From Acidimicrobiaceae bacterium (GTDB taxonomy: Bacteria; Actinomycetota; Acidimicrobiia; Acidimicrobiales; RAAP-2): a stretch of DNA of 15,713 nucleotides. Made by a program: the position numbers and the translations under genes. Positions 1-6,857 of the stretch are shown one piece after another; position 1 is the stretch's first letter, and every line of letters begins with the position of its first letter. Location: the NCBI GenBank assembly GCA_030838245.1, contig JAUTXB010000305.1:1-15713 (forward strand), written 5' to 3'. The notes beneath the pieces are model-generated. The model saw only the letters and a list, made by a program, of their open reading frames with translations, was not told the origin of the DNA and searched no databases.

Positions 1-10
1 GGAAGAACGG

Positions 11-16
11 TAGCCT
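11..16 (+). promoter_or_regulatory. Candidate -10 box of the first gene
   Basis: TAGCCT lies 10 nt before the ATG at 27 and fits the actinobacterial TANNNT -10 pattern, which would give a leader of only a few bases. The surrounding text ACGGTAGCCT followed closely by GCCGG is also found just before the aminopeptidase gene (1724-1738). The -35 region falls outside the window. Confidence 0.45.
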
Positions 17-26
17 CTGCCGGGAA

Positions 27-632
27 ATGCTTGACCACGTTTTCATTCAGCTCGTGACCTCGCTCAAGGAGTCCTTCGAGTCGGCCCTGCTCCAGCGCCA
101 GGCGGTCGAAGAGCGGTTCCAAGTCGATGTCTTCCTGGGCGACGTCAGCTTCGAGACCTCCTACAGCCTCCCCGGCGAGCAACGCCCGGCGCGGATTCGC
201 ATGGACACCAGCCTGGACTGGCCGACTTGGAGCCAGACGGCGTACCGAAGCTGGTCCATCGGCGAGGAACCGGAAGAATTCCCAGAGGTACTGGTCGAGA
301 TCGCCTTCCGAGCCCAGAACCTCGACGCCGTACCGGACCTCGCCCCGTTGCTTGGCGCTCTTCCTGCTGACCTCTCCGTCCTGGGCGGAGATCCGTTGAC
401 CAGAAGTGCCGCCACCGTCGAGCAGGTGTTCACCGATGATCCCCGGGGCCCGGAGTGTGCGGTCGAGGTCAGCTACGAGGGAGCATGCCCTCTGGACGAG
501 TCGATTCTCGAGCACCCATCCGAGTTGGCCCAGGCGTTGGCGCCCCTCGGCCGCTCGGTGGCATCGGTCTTGGTGAGTCTGGGCGACCTGCCCTTTGCCT
601 TCCGCCCGCCGGCACCTGCAGATCCGAACTGA
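27..632 (+). CDS. Hypothetical protein, 201 aa, function unknown
   Basis: An open frame of 201 codons with good third-position GC bias. I do not recognise the family. The protein is acidic and soluble-looking, with no signal peptide or membrane segment. The first ~30 residues could form an amphipathic helix (MLDHVFIQLVTSLKESFESA), followed by alternating hydrophobic and charged stretches that could be beta strands, and a Pro/Ala-rich end (FRPPAPADPN). The start at 27 is the first ATG in the window after a TAGCCT -10 box and has no convincing Shine-Dalgarno sequence. The gene converges on the PfkB kinase gene, with only 29 bp between the stop codons, filled by a palindrome. No neighbour suggests a role. 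I am confident that it is coding but make no functional call. Confidence 0.7.
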   Translation: MLDHVFIQLVTSLKESFESALLQRQAVEERFQVDVFLGDVSFETSYSLPGEQRPARIRMDTSLDWPTWSQTAYRSWSIGEEPEEFPEVLVEIAFRAQNLDAVPDLAPLLGALPADLSVLGGDPLTRSAATVEQVFTDDPRGPECAVEVSYEGACPLDESILEHPSELAQALAPLGRSVASVLVSLGDLPFAFRPPAPADPN

Positions 633-637
633 GTGAT

Positions 638-654
638 GCGGCGCTCAGCGCCGC
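638..654. terminator. Palindrome between convergent genes, likely bidirectional terminator
   Basis: GCGGCGCT-C-AGCGCCGC is a perfect inverted repeat with 8-nt arms. As RNA it gives a 7-bp G/C-rich stem with a TCA loop on either strand. It fills most of the 29-bp gap between the stop codon at 630-632 and the kinase stop at 662-664. There is no U-tract, which is common in high-GC actinobacteria, so factor-independent termination is plausible but unproven. Confidence 0.6.
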
Positions 655-661
655 CAGTTCC

Positions 662-1717
662 TCACCGGAACAACCCGGCGGCGACCGCCAACGACCGCAG
701 GTCGGCCTGGGGACGGGCCCCGACGTGAGAGATCACCTCGGCGGCGCAAACGGCACCGAGTTTGGCGCTCTCCTCAGGCGAAAGGGTGTTGGTGATCCCG
801 TAGAGGAAGCCCGCGGCGAAGAGGTCTCCTGCACCGGTGGTATCGACGACCTTGTCCACGGGTGCGGCGGGCACGGCCACGGGGCCACTGGCGGTGACGA
901 CCACACAGCCGGCTGCGCCTCGGGTCAGTGCGGCCAGGACACCGGTCTCTTCGACGGCGGACACGGCTGCATCGAAGTCCGTGGCCCCGAACAGAAGCAT
1001 GATCTCCTCTTCGTTGGCAAAGAGGACGTCGAGGTCGCCGTTCAGCAGCTCCAAGAACTCGTCTTGGTGGTTCTGCACACAAAAGGGGTCGGACAGGGTC
1101 AGGGCCACCGCCGCGTTGTTGGCGTGGGCCAGATCCATGGCCTCTCGCATGGCCACCTTGGCCGCCCCCTGTTCCCACAGGTAGCCCTCGAAGTAGGCCA
1201 CCTGGGTCGACGACAGCTGACCGGCATGGAGGTCGGCGGAAGCGAAGTCCGAGGCCACACCGAGGTGGGTCGCCATGGTCCGTTCGGCGTCATCGGTCAC
1301 CAGGACCAAGCAGTGCCCGGTCACGCTCTGTCCCGCCTTGGCCGGGGTGGGCCTGGGCTCGAAGGCCACCCCGATGGAGCGGATGTCGTGTGTGAACGTC
1401 TGACCGAGCGCATCGTCGGCCACCCGGCCCAAGAAGGCCGCACGCCCACCCAGCGCTGCTACCCCGGCGACGGTGTTGGCGGCCGAGCCACCCGACGCCT
1501 CGACTGTCGGCCCCATGGTGGCGGAGATGGCCTCGGACCGCTCGAGGTCCACGATGGCCATGGTCCCTTTGACCAACCCCAGCTTCTGCAGGTCCTCGTC
1601 CGAGGCGGGAGCCAGCACGTCGACAAGGGCGTTGCCGATGGCAACGACATCGAGCTCGGTGGCCGGGCGGGGCCGTTGTTGGATATCGACTGGTGTCGCT
1701 TCTTGGTCGTTCTGCAC
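662..1717 (-). CDS. PfkB-family carbohydrate/nucleoside kinase, adenosine-kinase-like
   Basis: This is a ribokinase-fold (PfkB) kinase that phosphorylates a sugar or nucleoside hydroxyl with ATP in the cytosol. Visible signatures are the N-terminal strand VVAIGNALVDVLA (about residues 24-36), the first PfkB motif GGSAAN at 76-81 followed by LGGRAAFLGRVADDALG, and the second motif DTTGAGD at 292-298, whose last Asp is the catalytic base. The order VVAIGNALVD, GTMAIVD, GGSAANT, DDALG and ERTMATHLG resembles the bacterial adenosine-kinase-like branch (cd01168) as I recall it, so adenosine or a related nucleoside or sugar is the best substrate guess. The 351-aa length is slightly long because of a ~20-residue N-terminal tail. 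The start is GTG at 1717, exactly 6 nt after a TACCGT -10 box with no Shine-Dalgarno sequence. It is divergent from the aminopeptidase across 23 bp. The family call is firm, the substrate is not. Confidence 0.9.
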   Translation of the reverse strand: MQNDQEATPVDIQQRPRPATELDVVAIGNALVDVLAPASDEDLQKLGLVKGTMAIVDLERSEAISATMGPTVEASGGSAANTVAGVAALGGRAAFLGRVADDALGQTFTHDIRSIGVAFEPRPTPAKAGQSVTGHCLVLVTDDAERTMATHLGVASDFASADLHAGQLSSTQVAYFEGYLWEQGAAKVAMREAMDLAHANNAAVALTLSDPFCVQNHQDEFLELLNGDLDVLFANEEEIMLLFGATDFDAAVSAVEETGVLAALTRGAAGCVVVTASGPVAVPAAPVDKVVDTTGAGDLFAAGFLYGITNTLSPEESAKLGAVCAAEVISHVGARPQADLRSLAVAAGLFR

Positions 1718-1723
1718 GGTGCG

Positions 1724-1729
1724 ACGGTA
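1724..1729 (-). promoter_or_regulatory. -10 box of the PfkB kinase (leaderless)
   Basis: On the minus strand TACCGT is followed by CGCACC and then the GTG start at 1717. If transcription starts 7 nt after the last T, the first transcribed base is the first base of the start codon. The box shares its TA dinucleotide (1728-1729) with the opposing box of the aminopeptidase gene. Confidence 0.55.
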
Positions 1730-1733
1730 GCCT
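1728..1733 (+). promoter_or_regulatory. -10 box of the M1 peptidase operon (leaderless)
   Basis: TAGCCT is followed by 7 nt and then the ATG at 1741. A GGAG directly abuts the ATG and is too close to act as a normal Shine-Dalgarno site. A possible weak -35 element (TTGGTC, 1703-1708) lies inside the start of the divergent kinase gene. Confidence 0.55.
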
Positions 1734-1740
1734 GCCGGAG

Positions 1741-4347
1741 ATGAGCGCTCCCACCGACGACGATCCGACCGCGTACCGCCTTCCCTACTCCGTGGTACCC
1801 AGCCGATACCGGCTGACCCTCGTCCCCGACCTGGCCGGTGCCACCTTCACCGGTGACGTGGCCATCGACGTCACCGTGAACGAACCGGTCACCGACATCG
1901 TCCTGAACGCCGCCGAGTTGACCATCGACTCGGCCGAGCTCACTCCGGCCAACGGCGGTGATGGTGGCGCACCAGGCGGGACCCCGCTCGAACCCACCTC
2001 GACCAGCCTCGATGCCGACGAGGAACGGGTCATCCTCACCTTTGCCGGGCCCGTCCCCACCGGGCCGGCCACCCTCCGGTTGTCATTTACGGGGATCCTG
2101 AACGACAAGCTGCACGGGTTCTACCGGAGCAGCTTCACCGACGACGACGGCCACGAGCAGCTCATCGCCACCACCCAGATGGAGGCCACCGACGCCCGAC
2201 GGGCCTTCCCGTGCTGGGACGAGCCCGACCGAAAGGCCGTGTTCGAGGTGACCCTGGTCGTCGACGAGGGGCTGGCCGCCTACTCCAACGGCCCCATCGT
2301 CGAGGAGACCCCCGAGCCCCCCTCACCGGGATCGGCCCCGGCGCGCCGGATCCGGTTCGCGCCGACGATGCCGATGTCCACCTATCTGGTCGCCTTCATC
2401 GTGGGGCCCCTCGAGGCCACCGAGCCGGCGGTCGTCGACGGCGTCCCCCTGCGGATCGTCCATCCGCCCGGGAAGGCCCACCTGGCTCCTTACGCGTTGG
2501 AGGTGGGCGCACACGCCCTCCGATTCTTCACCGACTACTTCGGCATCCCGTACCCAGCCGACAAGCTCGACTTGGTGGCCATCCCCGACTTCGCCTTCGG
2601 GGCCATGGAGAACCTGGGGTGCGTGACCTTCCGCGAATCGGTCCTCCTGGTCGATCCGGACCAAGCCGCCCGCGTCGAGCTCGAGCGGGTGGCCGACGTG
2701 ATCTGCCACGAGATCGCTCACATGTGGTTCGGCGATCTGGTCACCATGAAGTGGTGGAACGGCATCTGGCTCAACGAGGCCTTTGCCACGTTCATGGAGG
2801 TCCTGGCCGTCGATGCCTTCCGCCCGGAATGGCAGCGGTGGGTCAGCTTCGGCGTGGAGCGCGAAGCGGCCATGGCCGTCGACGGCCTCCATGCCACCAG
2901 ACCGGTCGAATTCGCCGTAGGGCGCCCCGAGGAGGCCCAGGGCATGTTCGATGTCCTGACCTACCAAAAGGGCGGCAGCGTGCTCAGGATGCTGGAGCGC
3001 TACCTGGGGACGGAGACCTTCCGGAACGGCATCCGCGACTACCTGACCACTCACAGCCATGCCAACACGGAGACCGCCGACCTGTGGAACGCCCTGGAGC
3101 GCTCCAGCGGCCAGCCGGTGCGCGAGATCATGGACACCTGGATCTACCAGGGCGGCTACCCGCTGGTCCGCGTGGCCGAGGACGAGTCCCTGTCCCAGGA
3201 GCCCTTCTCGTACCGAGGTGAGCCCGGAGGCGCCATCGGCTCCTCCTGGCAGATCCCCGCACTGGTCCGGTCGACGTCGGGAACCGGCGGCGATCCGGTC
3301 CCCATCCTGGTGGGCGGGGAAGGTTCGCCGGCATCCGCCCTCCGGGCCACCGACCCACTCGTCAATGCCGGCGGATCCGGGTTCTACCGGGTCGCCTACC
3401 CGACCCCGGTGGTGGAGCGGCTGAGCGCCATCCTGCCCGACCTCGAGCCCCTCGAGCGCTACAACCTGGTCTCGGACTCGTGGGCTGCCGCCCTGGCCGG
3501 CCAGGCGCCGGTCGGCAACGTGTTCCGGCTGGCCGGTGCCCTCAGTCGGTCCGGCGAGCGCGACCCGAGCGTCTGGTCGGTGGTGCTCGGCGCCCTCGGC
3601 TTGCTCGACCGGATCGTGCCCGATGCCGACCGTCCCGTGCTCCAAGAGGCCGTGCGCACCCTGGTGGGCCCAACCGCCGAGCAGGTGGGCTGGGATCCAA
3701 GGGACGACGACGGGGAACGGACGCCCTCGCTGCGGGCGTCGGTGCTCCGGACCCTCGGCACGATCGGCGCCGATCAAGCGGTCCGGGACGAAGCCACCCG
3801 TCGCTTCAATGCCTCCTCCCCCCTCCACCCCGACACCGAGTCGGCCGTCTTGGAGATCGTGGCCACCACCGGGGGCGCGGCCGAGTTCGAGGCCTACCTC
3901 GAGCGGTACCGCAAACCGGCCAACCCCCAAGAAGAGAACCGGTACCTCTATGCCCTCGCCGCCTTCGACCAGCCCGAGCTGGCCCAACGGACCTACGAGC
4001 TGGCCACCTCCGAGGTCCGCACCCAAAACGCCCCCTTCGTGCTGCAGCTCTTGGTGACCAACCGGCTGACGGGCCCGGCCACGTGGGAGCGGATCACCAC
4101 CGAATGGGACTCGTTGGTCGACCGGTTCCCGGCCAACATCCTCCCCCGCATGCTCGACGGTGTCCGCACGCTGTGCCGGACTCCCGAGCAAGCCGAAGCC
4201 GTCGCCGCCTTCGTGACCTCCCATCCCCTCCCGGCCGGAGGCAAGACGGTCGAGCAGATCCTCGAGCGCCTCGACGTGAACGTGGCCTTCGGCCAACGGG
4301 TCGGTGCCGGGCTAGCCGGGGTGCTGGCCGACTCAGTCAGCACCTGA
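1741..4347 (+). CDS. M1 family metallopeptidase (puromycin-sensitive/ERAP-type aminopeptidase)
   Basis: This zinc aminopeptidase removes N-terminal residues from peptides and is probably cytosolic, since it has no signal peptide. Its 868 aa match the family's usual length. The order is an N-terminal beta-sandwich opening YRLPYSVVPSRYRLTLVPDL, the substrate-binding exopeptidase motif GAMEN at 287-291, the zinc motif HEIAH at 323-327 with the third ligand Glu346 in NEAF (HExxH-x18-E), the transition-state Tyr408 in TYQKGG, and then a long helical ERAP1_C-like domain. All catalytic residues are present. The opening resembles eukaryote-like puromycin-sensitive enzymes more than the mycobacterial PepN as I recall it, so I give no symbol. 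I chose ATG 1741 because it follows a TAGCCT box by 7 nt and its product begins just before the conserved N-terminal strand. An in-frame upstream codon at 1693 would overlap the divergent kinase. It is first in an operon with the transporter 31 bp downstream. Confidence 0.95.
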   Translation: MSAPTDDDPTAYRLPYSVVPSRYRLTLVPDLAGATFTGDVAIDVTVNEPVTDIVLNAAELTIDSAELTPANGGDGGAPGGTPLEPTSTSLDADEERVILTFAGPVPTGPATLRLSFTGILNDKLHGFYRSSFTDDDGHEQLIATTQMEATDARRAFPCWDEPDRKAVFEVTLVVDEGLAAYSNGPIVEETPEPPSPGSAPARRIRFAPTMPMSTYLVAFIVGPLEATEPAVVDGVPLRIVHPPGKAHLAPYALEVGAHALRFFTDYFGIPYPADKLDLVAIPDFAFGAMENLGCVTFRESVLLVDPDQAARVELERVADVICHEIAHMWFGDLVTMKWWNGIWLNEAFATFMEVLAVDAFRPEWQRWVSFGVEREAAMAVDGLHATRPVEFAVGRPEEAQGMFDVLTYQKGGSVLRMLERYLGTETFRNGIRDYLTTHSHANTETADLWNALERSSGQPVREIMDTWIYQGGYPLVRVAEDESLSQEPFSYRGEPGGAIGSSWQIPALVRSTSGTGGDPVPILVGGEGSPASALRATDPLVNAGGSGFYRVAYPTPVVERLSAILPDLEPLERYNLVSDSWAAALAGQAPVGNVFRLAGALSRSGERDPSVWSVVLGALGLLDRIVPDADRPVLQEAVRTLVGPTAEQVGWDPRDDDGERTPSLRASVLRTLGTIGADQAVRDEATRRFNASSPLHPDTESAVLEIVATTGGAAEFEAYLERYRKPANPQEENRYLYALAAFDQPELAQRTYELATSEVRTQNAPFVLQLLVTNRLTGPATWERITTEWDSLVDRFPANILPRMLDGVRTLCRTPEQAEAVAAFVTSHPLPAGGKTVEQILERLDVNVAFGQRVGAGLAGVLADSVST

Positions 4348-4364
4348 GCTTGCCCACTCCCTGC

Positions 4365-4371
4365 GGGGGAA
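4365..4371 (+). promoter_or_regulatory. Ribosome binding site of the GDT1-type transporter
   Basis: GGGGGAA lies 7 nt before the ATG at 4379, within the 31-bp gap after the peptidase stop. It is a conventional internal-operon site, in contrast to the leaderless first gene. Confidence 0.6.
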
Positions 4372-4378
4372 CCCACCC

Positions 4379-4966
4379 ATGAACCTGGGAATCGCCGCCA
4401 CCGTCTTCGCCTTGATCTTCGTGGCCGAGCTGCCCGACAAGACGATGATCGCCACGTTGATCATGGGCAGCCGGTACCGGCCCGTCCTGGTCTGGCTCGG
4501 TGCCACGATGGCCTTCCTCCTCCACGCGGCGCTGGCGGTCGGCGTCGGCCGGTTGCTCGCTCTCCTGCCCCACCGGTGGGTCGAAGGGGTGACGGCGGCG
4601 CTCTTCGCTGGCGGTGCCGTCTACCTGTTGTTCGTCCCCGAAAAGGCGGAGGAAGACAAGGGCGAGGACGAGGTAGCGGAGGCCCCCCGGGGGTTTCGCG
4701 TGGTGGGAACGGCATTCCTAGTTATTTTGGTCGGCGAGTTCGGCGACCTCACCCAGATCCTCACGGCCAACCTGGCGGCCAAGTATCAGTCCCCGGTCTC
4801 GGTATTCGTGGGCGCCGCCCTCGGCCTCACCTCGGTGGCCGCCATCGGCGCCTTCGGCGGTCGAGCCCTGACCAAGGTGCTGCCCCTGGCCGTCATCCGC
4901 AAGGTCGGGGGCGTCCTGTTGGCCGGGTTCGCCGTCTACACACTGGTCACCCTCGTGCGAGGCTGA
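4379..4966 (+). CDS. TMEM165/GDT1 (UPF0016) family cation transporter
   Basis: A 195-aa integral membrane protein with about six transmembrane helices in two homologous halves of three, separated by a charged cytosolic loop (EKAEEDKGEDEVAEA, about 88-102). The family moves Mn2+ and/or Ca2+, often as an exporter or cation/proton exchanger. The hallmark E-x-G-D-[KR]-[TS] motif occurs once per half: AELPDKT with Glu17 and Asp20, and GEFGDLTQ with Glu120 and Asp123. The acidic pairs that bind the ion are kept, but the first copy has Pro instead of Gly and the second has Leu instead of Lys/Arg. The transport direction and ion cannot be read from the sequence; Mn2+ export is the family-based guess. 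The next gene's start is 5 nt after this stop, so they are probably translated together. Confidence 0.87.
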   Translation: MNLGIAATVFALIFVAELPDKTMIATLIMGSRYRPVLVWLGATMAFLLHAALAVGVGRLLALLPHRWVEGVTAALFAGGAVYLLFVPEKAEEDKGEDEVAEAPRGFRVVGTAFLVILVGEFGDLTQILTANLAAKYQSPVSVFVGAALGLTSVAAIGAFGGRALTKVLPLAVIRKVGGVLLAGFAVYTLVTLVRG

Positions 4967-4970
4967 GGCG

Positions 4971-5666
4971 ATGCAATCCGAGCAACCCCACACCATCGCC
5001 GCCACCCAGGACGCCGTGGACACCGGGCGGCGCGACCATCTGTTCGCCCTGGCCCGGGCGGCAGAAGGCTTCATGCCCGACGACGAGGGCAAGGCCCTCT
5101 ACGACGCAGCCCTGCGAGCCGGCCGCTCCACCGAGGCGGCGACGTTCGTCGAAGTCGGCGCGTGGTGCGGCAAGTCGACCGTCTACCTAGGAGCGGCGGC
5201 CGAGACCTCCGGCGCCGTCCTGTTCAGCTTGGACCATCACCACGGCTCCGAGGAGAACCAGCCCGGATGGGAGCACCACGACCCGGGACTGATCGACCCC
5301 GACACCGGTCGCATCGACACGCTGCCCCATTGGCGTCGCACGGTCGGCCGCGCCGAGCTGGAGCCGACCGTCGTCGGCCTGGTGGGCGACTCCCCCGTTG
5401 TGGCCGGTCGCTGGCGGACACCACTGGACTTCTGCTTCATCGATGGGGGGCACGGCGACGAGCCGGCCTGGGCCGACTACCGCGGCTGGACACCGCACGT
5501 GCCGGTGGGCGGCCTGCTGGCCATTCACGATGTGTTCCCCGACCCCGCCGACGGCGGCCGGCCACCCTATGAACTCTGGCGCCACGCCCTCGACTCCGGA
5601 GCGTTCGCCGAGGACGGCGAGTGCGGCTCGCTACGGGTACTCAAGCGGGTGCGCCCGCCTGTCTGA
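4971..5666 (+). CDS. Class I SAM-dependent methyltransferase (Methyltransf_24-like)
   Basis: A 231-aa cytosolic methyltransferase that transfers a methyl group from S-adenosylmethionine to an unknown, probably sugar or small-molecule, hydroxyl. The SAM-binding motif I is EVGAWCGKS (61-69). Further conserved-looking blocks are DHHHGSEENQPGWEHHD (88-104), FIDGGHGDEPAWADY (156-170) and the strand ending AIHDVF (184-189); the Asp/His residues resemble metal-dependent O-methyltransferases of the macrocin/CmcI type. I recall closely similar proteins with the D-H-H-x-G-S-E-E-N block in many actinobacteria near glycosyltransferases and toroid 'prenyltransferase' genes, which here are the convergent genes just downstream. 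ATG 4971 follows the previous stop by 4 nt with only a weak GAGG, which suggests translational coupling. The substrate is unknown. Confidence 0.87.
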   Translation: MQSEQPHTIAATQDAVDTGRRDHLFALARAAEGFMPDDEGKALYDAALRAGRSTEAATFVEVGAWCGKSTVYLGAAAETSGAVLFSLDHHHGSEENQPGWEHHDPGLIDPDTGRIDTLPHWRRTVGRAELEPTVVGLVGDSPVVAGRWRTPLDFCFIDGGHGDEPAWADYRGWTPHVPVGGLLAIHDVFPDPADGGRPPYELWRHALDSGAFAEDGECGSLRVLKRVRPPV

Positions 5667-5735
5667 ACCCGGTCAGCAGTTCTGTGCGGACTGTGCCGCC
5701 TGACGGGCGGGCCGGATGGACGGACACGGTTCAGA
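5662..5735. terminator. Possible long-range hairpin in the convergent gap
   Basis: TCTGAACC (5662-5669, overlapping the methyltransferase stop) is an exact inverted copy of GGTTCAGA (5728-5735). GGTTCAGA recurs at 5751-5758, over the stop of the opposite gene. Between them, GTCAG/CTGAC (5672-5676/5700-5704) and GCGG/CCGC (5686-5689/5696-5699) could nest. The loops are large and asymmetric, so a terminator role is weakly supported compared with the two other convergent junctions. Confidence 0.3.
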
Positions 5736-5753
5736 TCCAGTGCAGGAAGCGGT

Positions 5754-6857
5754 TCAGATGGCGCCGGATGAGCCGCGCGGGAACGCTGGCTCGGTCGGGG
5801 CCTCTGGAGCCGGTTCGGTGAGGTCCAGGTGGGTGGGCAGACCCTCGCCCCGGAACAACCCCGATGCCGGCGTGGTGTGGCTCAGGGCGTCGGCCGCCAG
5901 CACCATGGCGCCCGCGGTGTAGGTGGAGCGCTCCAACGGGGGGAAAGTGGCTTCCTCCGGATAGACCATGCCCGTCCAGTAGGACCCGTCCTCGGTGCGC
6001 AGTCCCTGGGCCCACTCGAGCAGGGTAAGGGCAACGTCGTCCATGCCGATGGCGTCCAAGGCCAGCACGCACTCGGCCGTCTCGGCCGCCGTCACCCACT
6101 CGCCGGTGGAGACACAGCGGACGCCGTAGCCCTCCATCACGAAGGTGGACCAGCCGGCCTCGATGCGGTCCCTCGCCGGCTGCCCGGTCATCGCCCCGGA
6201 GAGGACCGGGTAGTACCAGTCCATGGCGAACTCCTCTTTCGGCGCGAAGGCCGACGAGGGCTCATAGGCCACCGCGTGGGCCAGGCGCCCCGCCGCCCAC
6301 TCCCAGTCCGGCCGCTCGTGGTCGAGCCGTTCGGCGCAGGCGATGGCGCAGCGGAGGCTGTGGTAGATCGACGACGACCCGGTCAACAAGGCGTAGTTCT
6401 CCAGGTACCCGGCCGGGTCGAGGGACCAACAGATCGAGCCGTCCCGTCGCTGCCACCGAAGCACGAAGTCGATGCCGGCCTCGACCGCCGGCCACAGCGC
6501 TTCGAGGCCGTCGATGTCCCCGGTCGAAATGAAGCGGTGCCAAGCGCCGGTGGCCAGATAGGCGCAGACGTTGGTGTCGAGTCGAGGATCCTCGATGCCG
6601 GTGGCCAGGTAGTAGTTGAACCAGCTCCCGTCGGGAAGTTGGGTGTCTACCAGCCACTGGTAGGCGCGGTCCGCCTCGGCGTCGAGGCCGACCGTCGTCA
6701 TGGCCATGGCCGCTTCGACGTGGTTCCAGGGATCGCAGTGGCCGCCCGGGAACCACGGGATCATCCCGTCGCGACGCTGCAGGCCGGCGATGGAGCGAGC
6801 CGTGGCCAGGACCTGGTTCGAGGTGAGGATGCCCGGGACCTCGGGGATGACCCTCAT
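5754..6857 (-). CDS. Alpha/alpha-toroid protein of the type labelled 'prenyltransferase'
   Basis: A 367-aa soluble protein built of helical pairs, with no membrane segment or signal peptide. Repeated DG-x-W-like turns occur at QRRDGMIPW (28-35), LPDGSWF (74-80), QRRDGSICW (136-144) and RTEDGSYW (287-294), as in terpene cyclase/prenyltransferase barrels and six-hairpin glycosidases. Conserved-looking acidic and aromatic residues are GGHCDPWNHVEAAMAM (38-53) and WYYPVLSGAM (214-223). I see no DDxD or DxDD catalytic signature of prenyl or cyclase enzymes. Given its position after a glycosyltransferase and a methyltransferase, a carbohydrate-acting role (glycosidase-like barrel) is at least as likely as prenyl chemistry. 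Its ATG overlaps the upstream stop in an ATGA (6854-6857), so translation is coupled. It ends in a Pro/Glu/Ala-rich tail of about 22 residues. Activity is unassigned. Confidence 0.8.
   Translation of the reverse strand: MRVIPEVPGILTSNQVLATARSIAGLQRRDGMIPWFPGGHCDPWNHVEAAMAMTTVGLDAEADRAYQWLVDTQLPDGSWFNYYLATGIEDPRLDTNVCAYLATGAWHRFISTGDIDGLEALWPAVEAGIDFVLRWQRRDGSICWSLDPAGYLENYALLTGSSSIYHSLRCAIACAERLDHERPDWEWAAGRLAHAVAYEPSSAFAPKEEFAMDWYYPVLSGAMTGQPARDRIEAGWSTFVMEGYGVRCVSTGEWVTAAETAECVLALDAIGMDDVALTLLEWAQGLRTEDGSYWTGMVYPEEATFPPLERSTYTAGAMVLAADALSHTTPASGLFRGEGLPTHLDLTEPAPEAPTEPAFPRGSSGAI

Noticed and set aside
455..1744. Long open frame on the plus strand opposite the kinase
   Set aside because: It is the antisense shadow of a clear PfkB gene: Gly/His/Arg-rich translation with no recognisable domain, and it runs through the divergent promoter.
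2323..4296. 657-codon open frame on the minus strand inside the aminopeptidase
   Set aside because: It arises from the high-GC codon bias of the M1 gene. The translation is Gly/His/Val-rich without motifs, and the sense strand has all catalytic residues.
5727..5759. Direct repeat CGGTTCAGAT (5727-5736 and 5750-5759) as a regulatory site
   Set aside because: The second copy covers the end of the toroid gene's coding sequence and the region is downstream of both genes; only the possible terminator pairing with 5662-5669 is kept, at low confidence.
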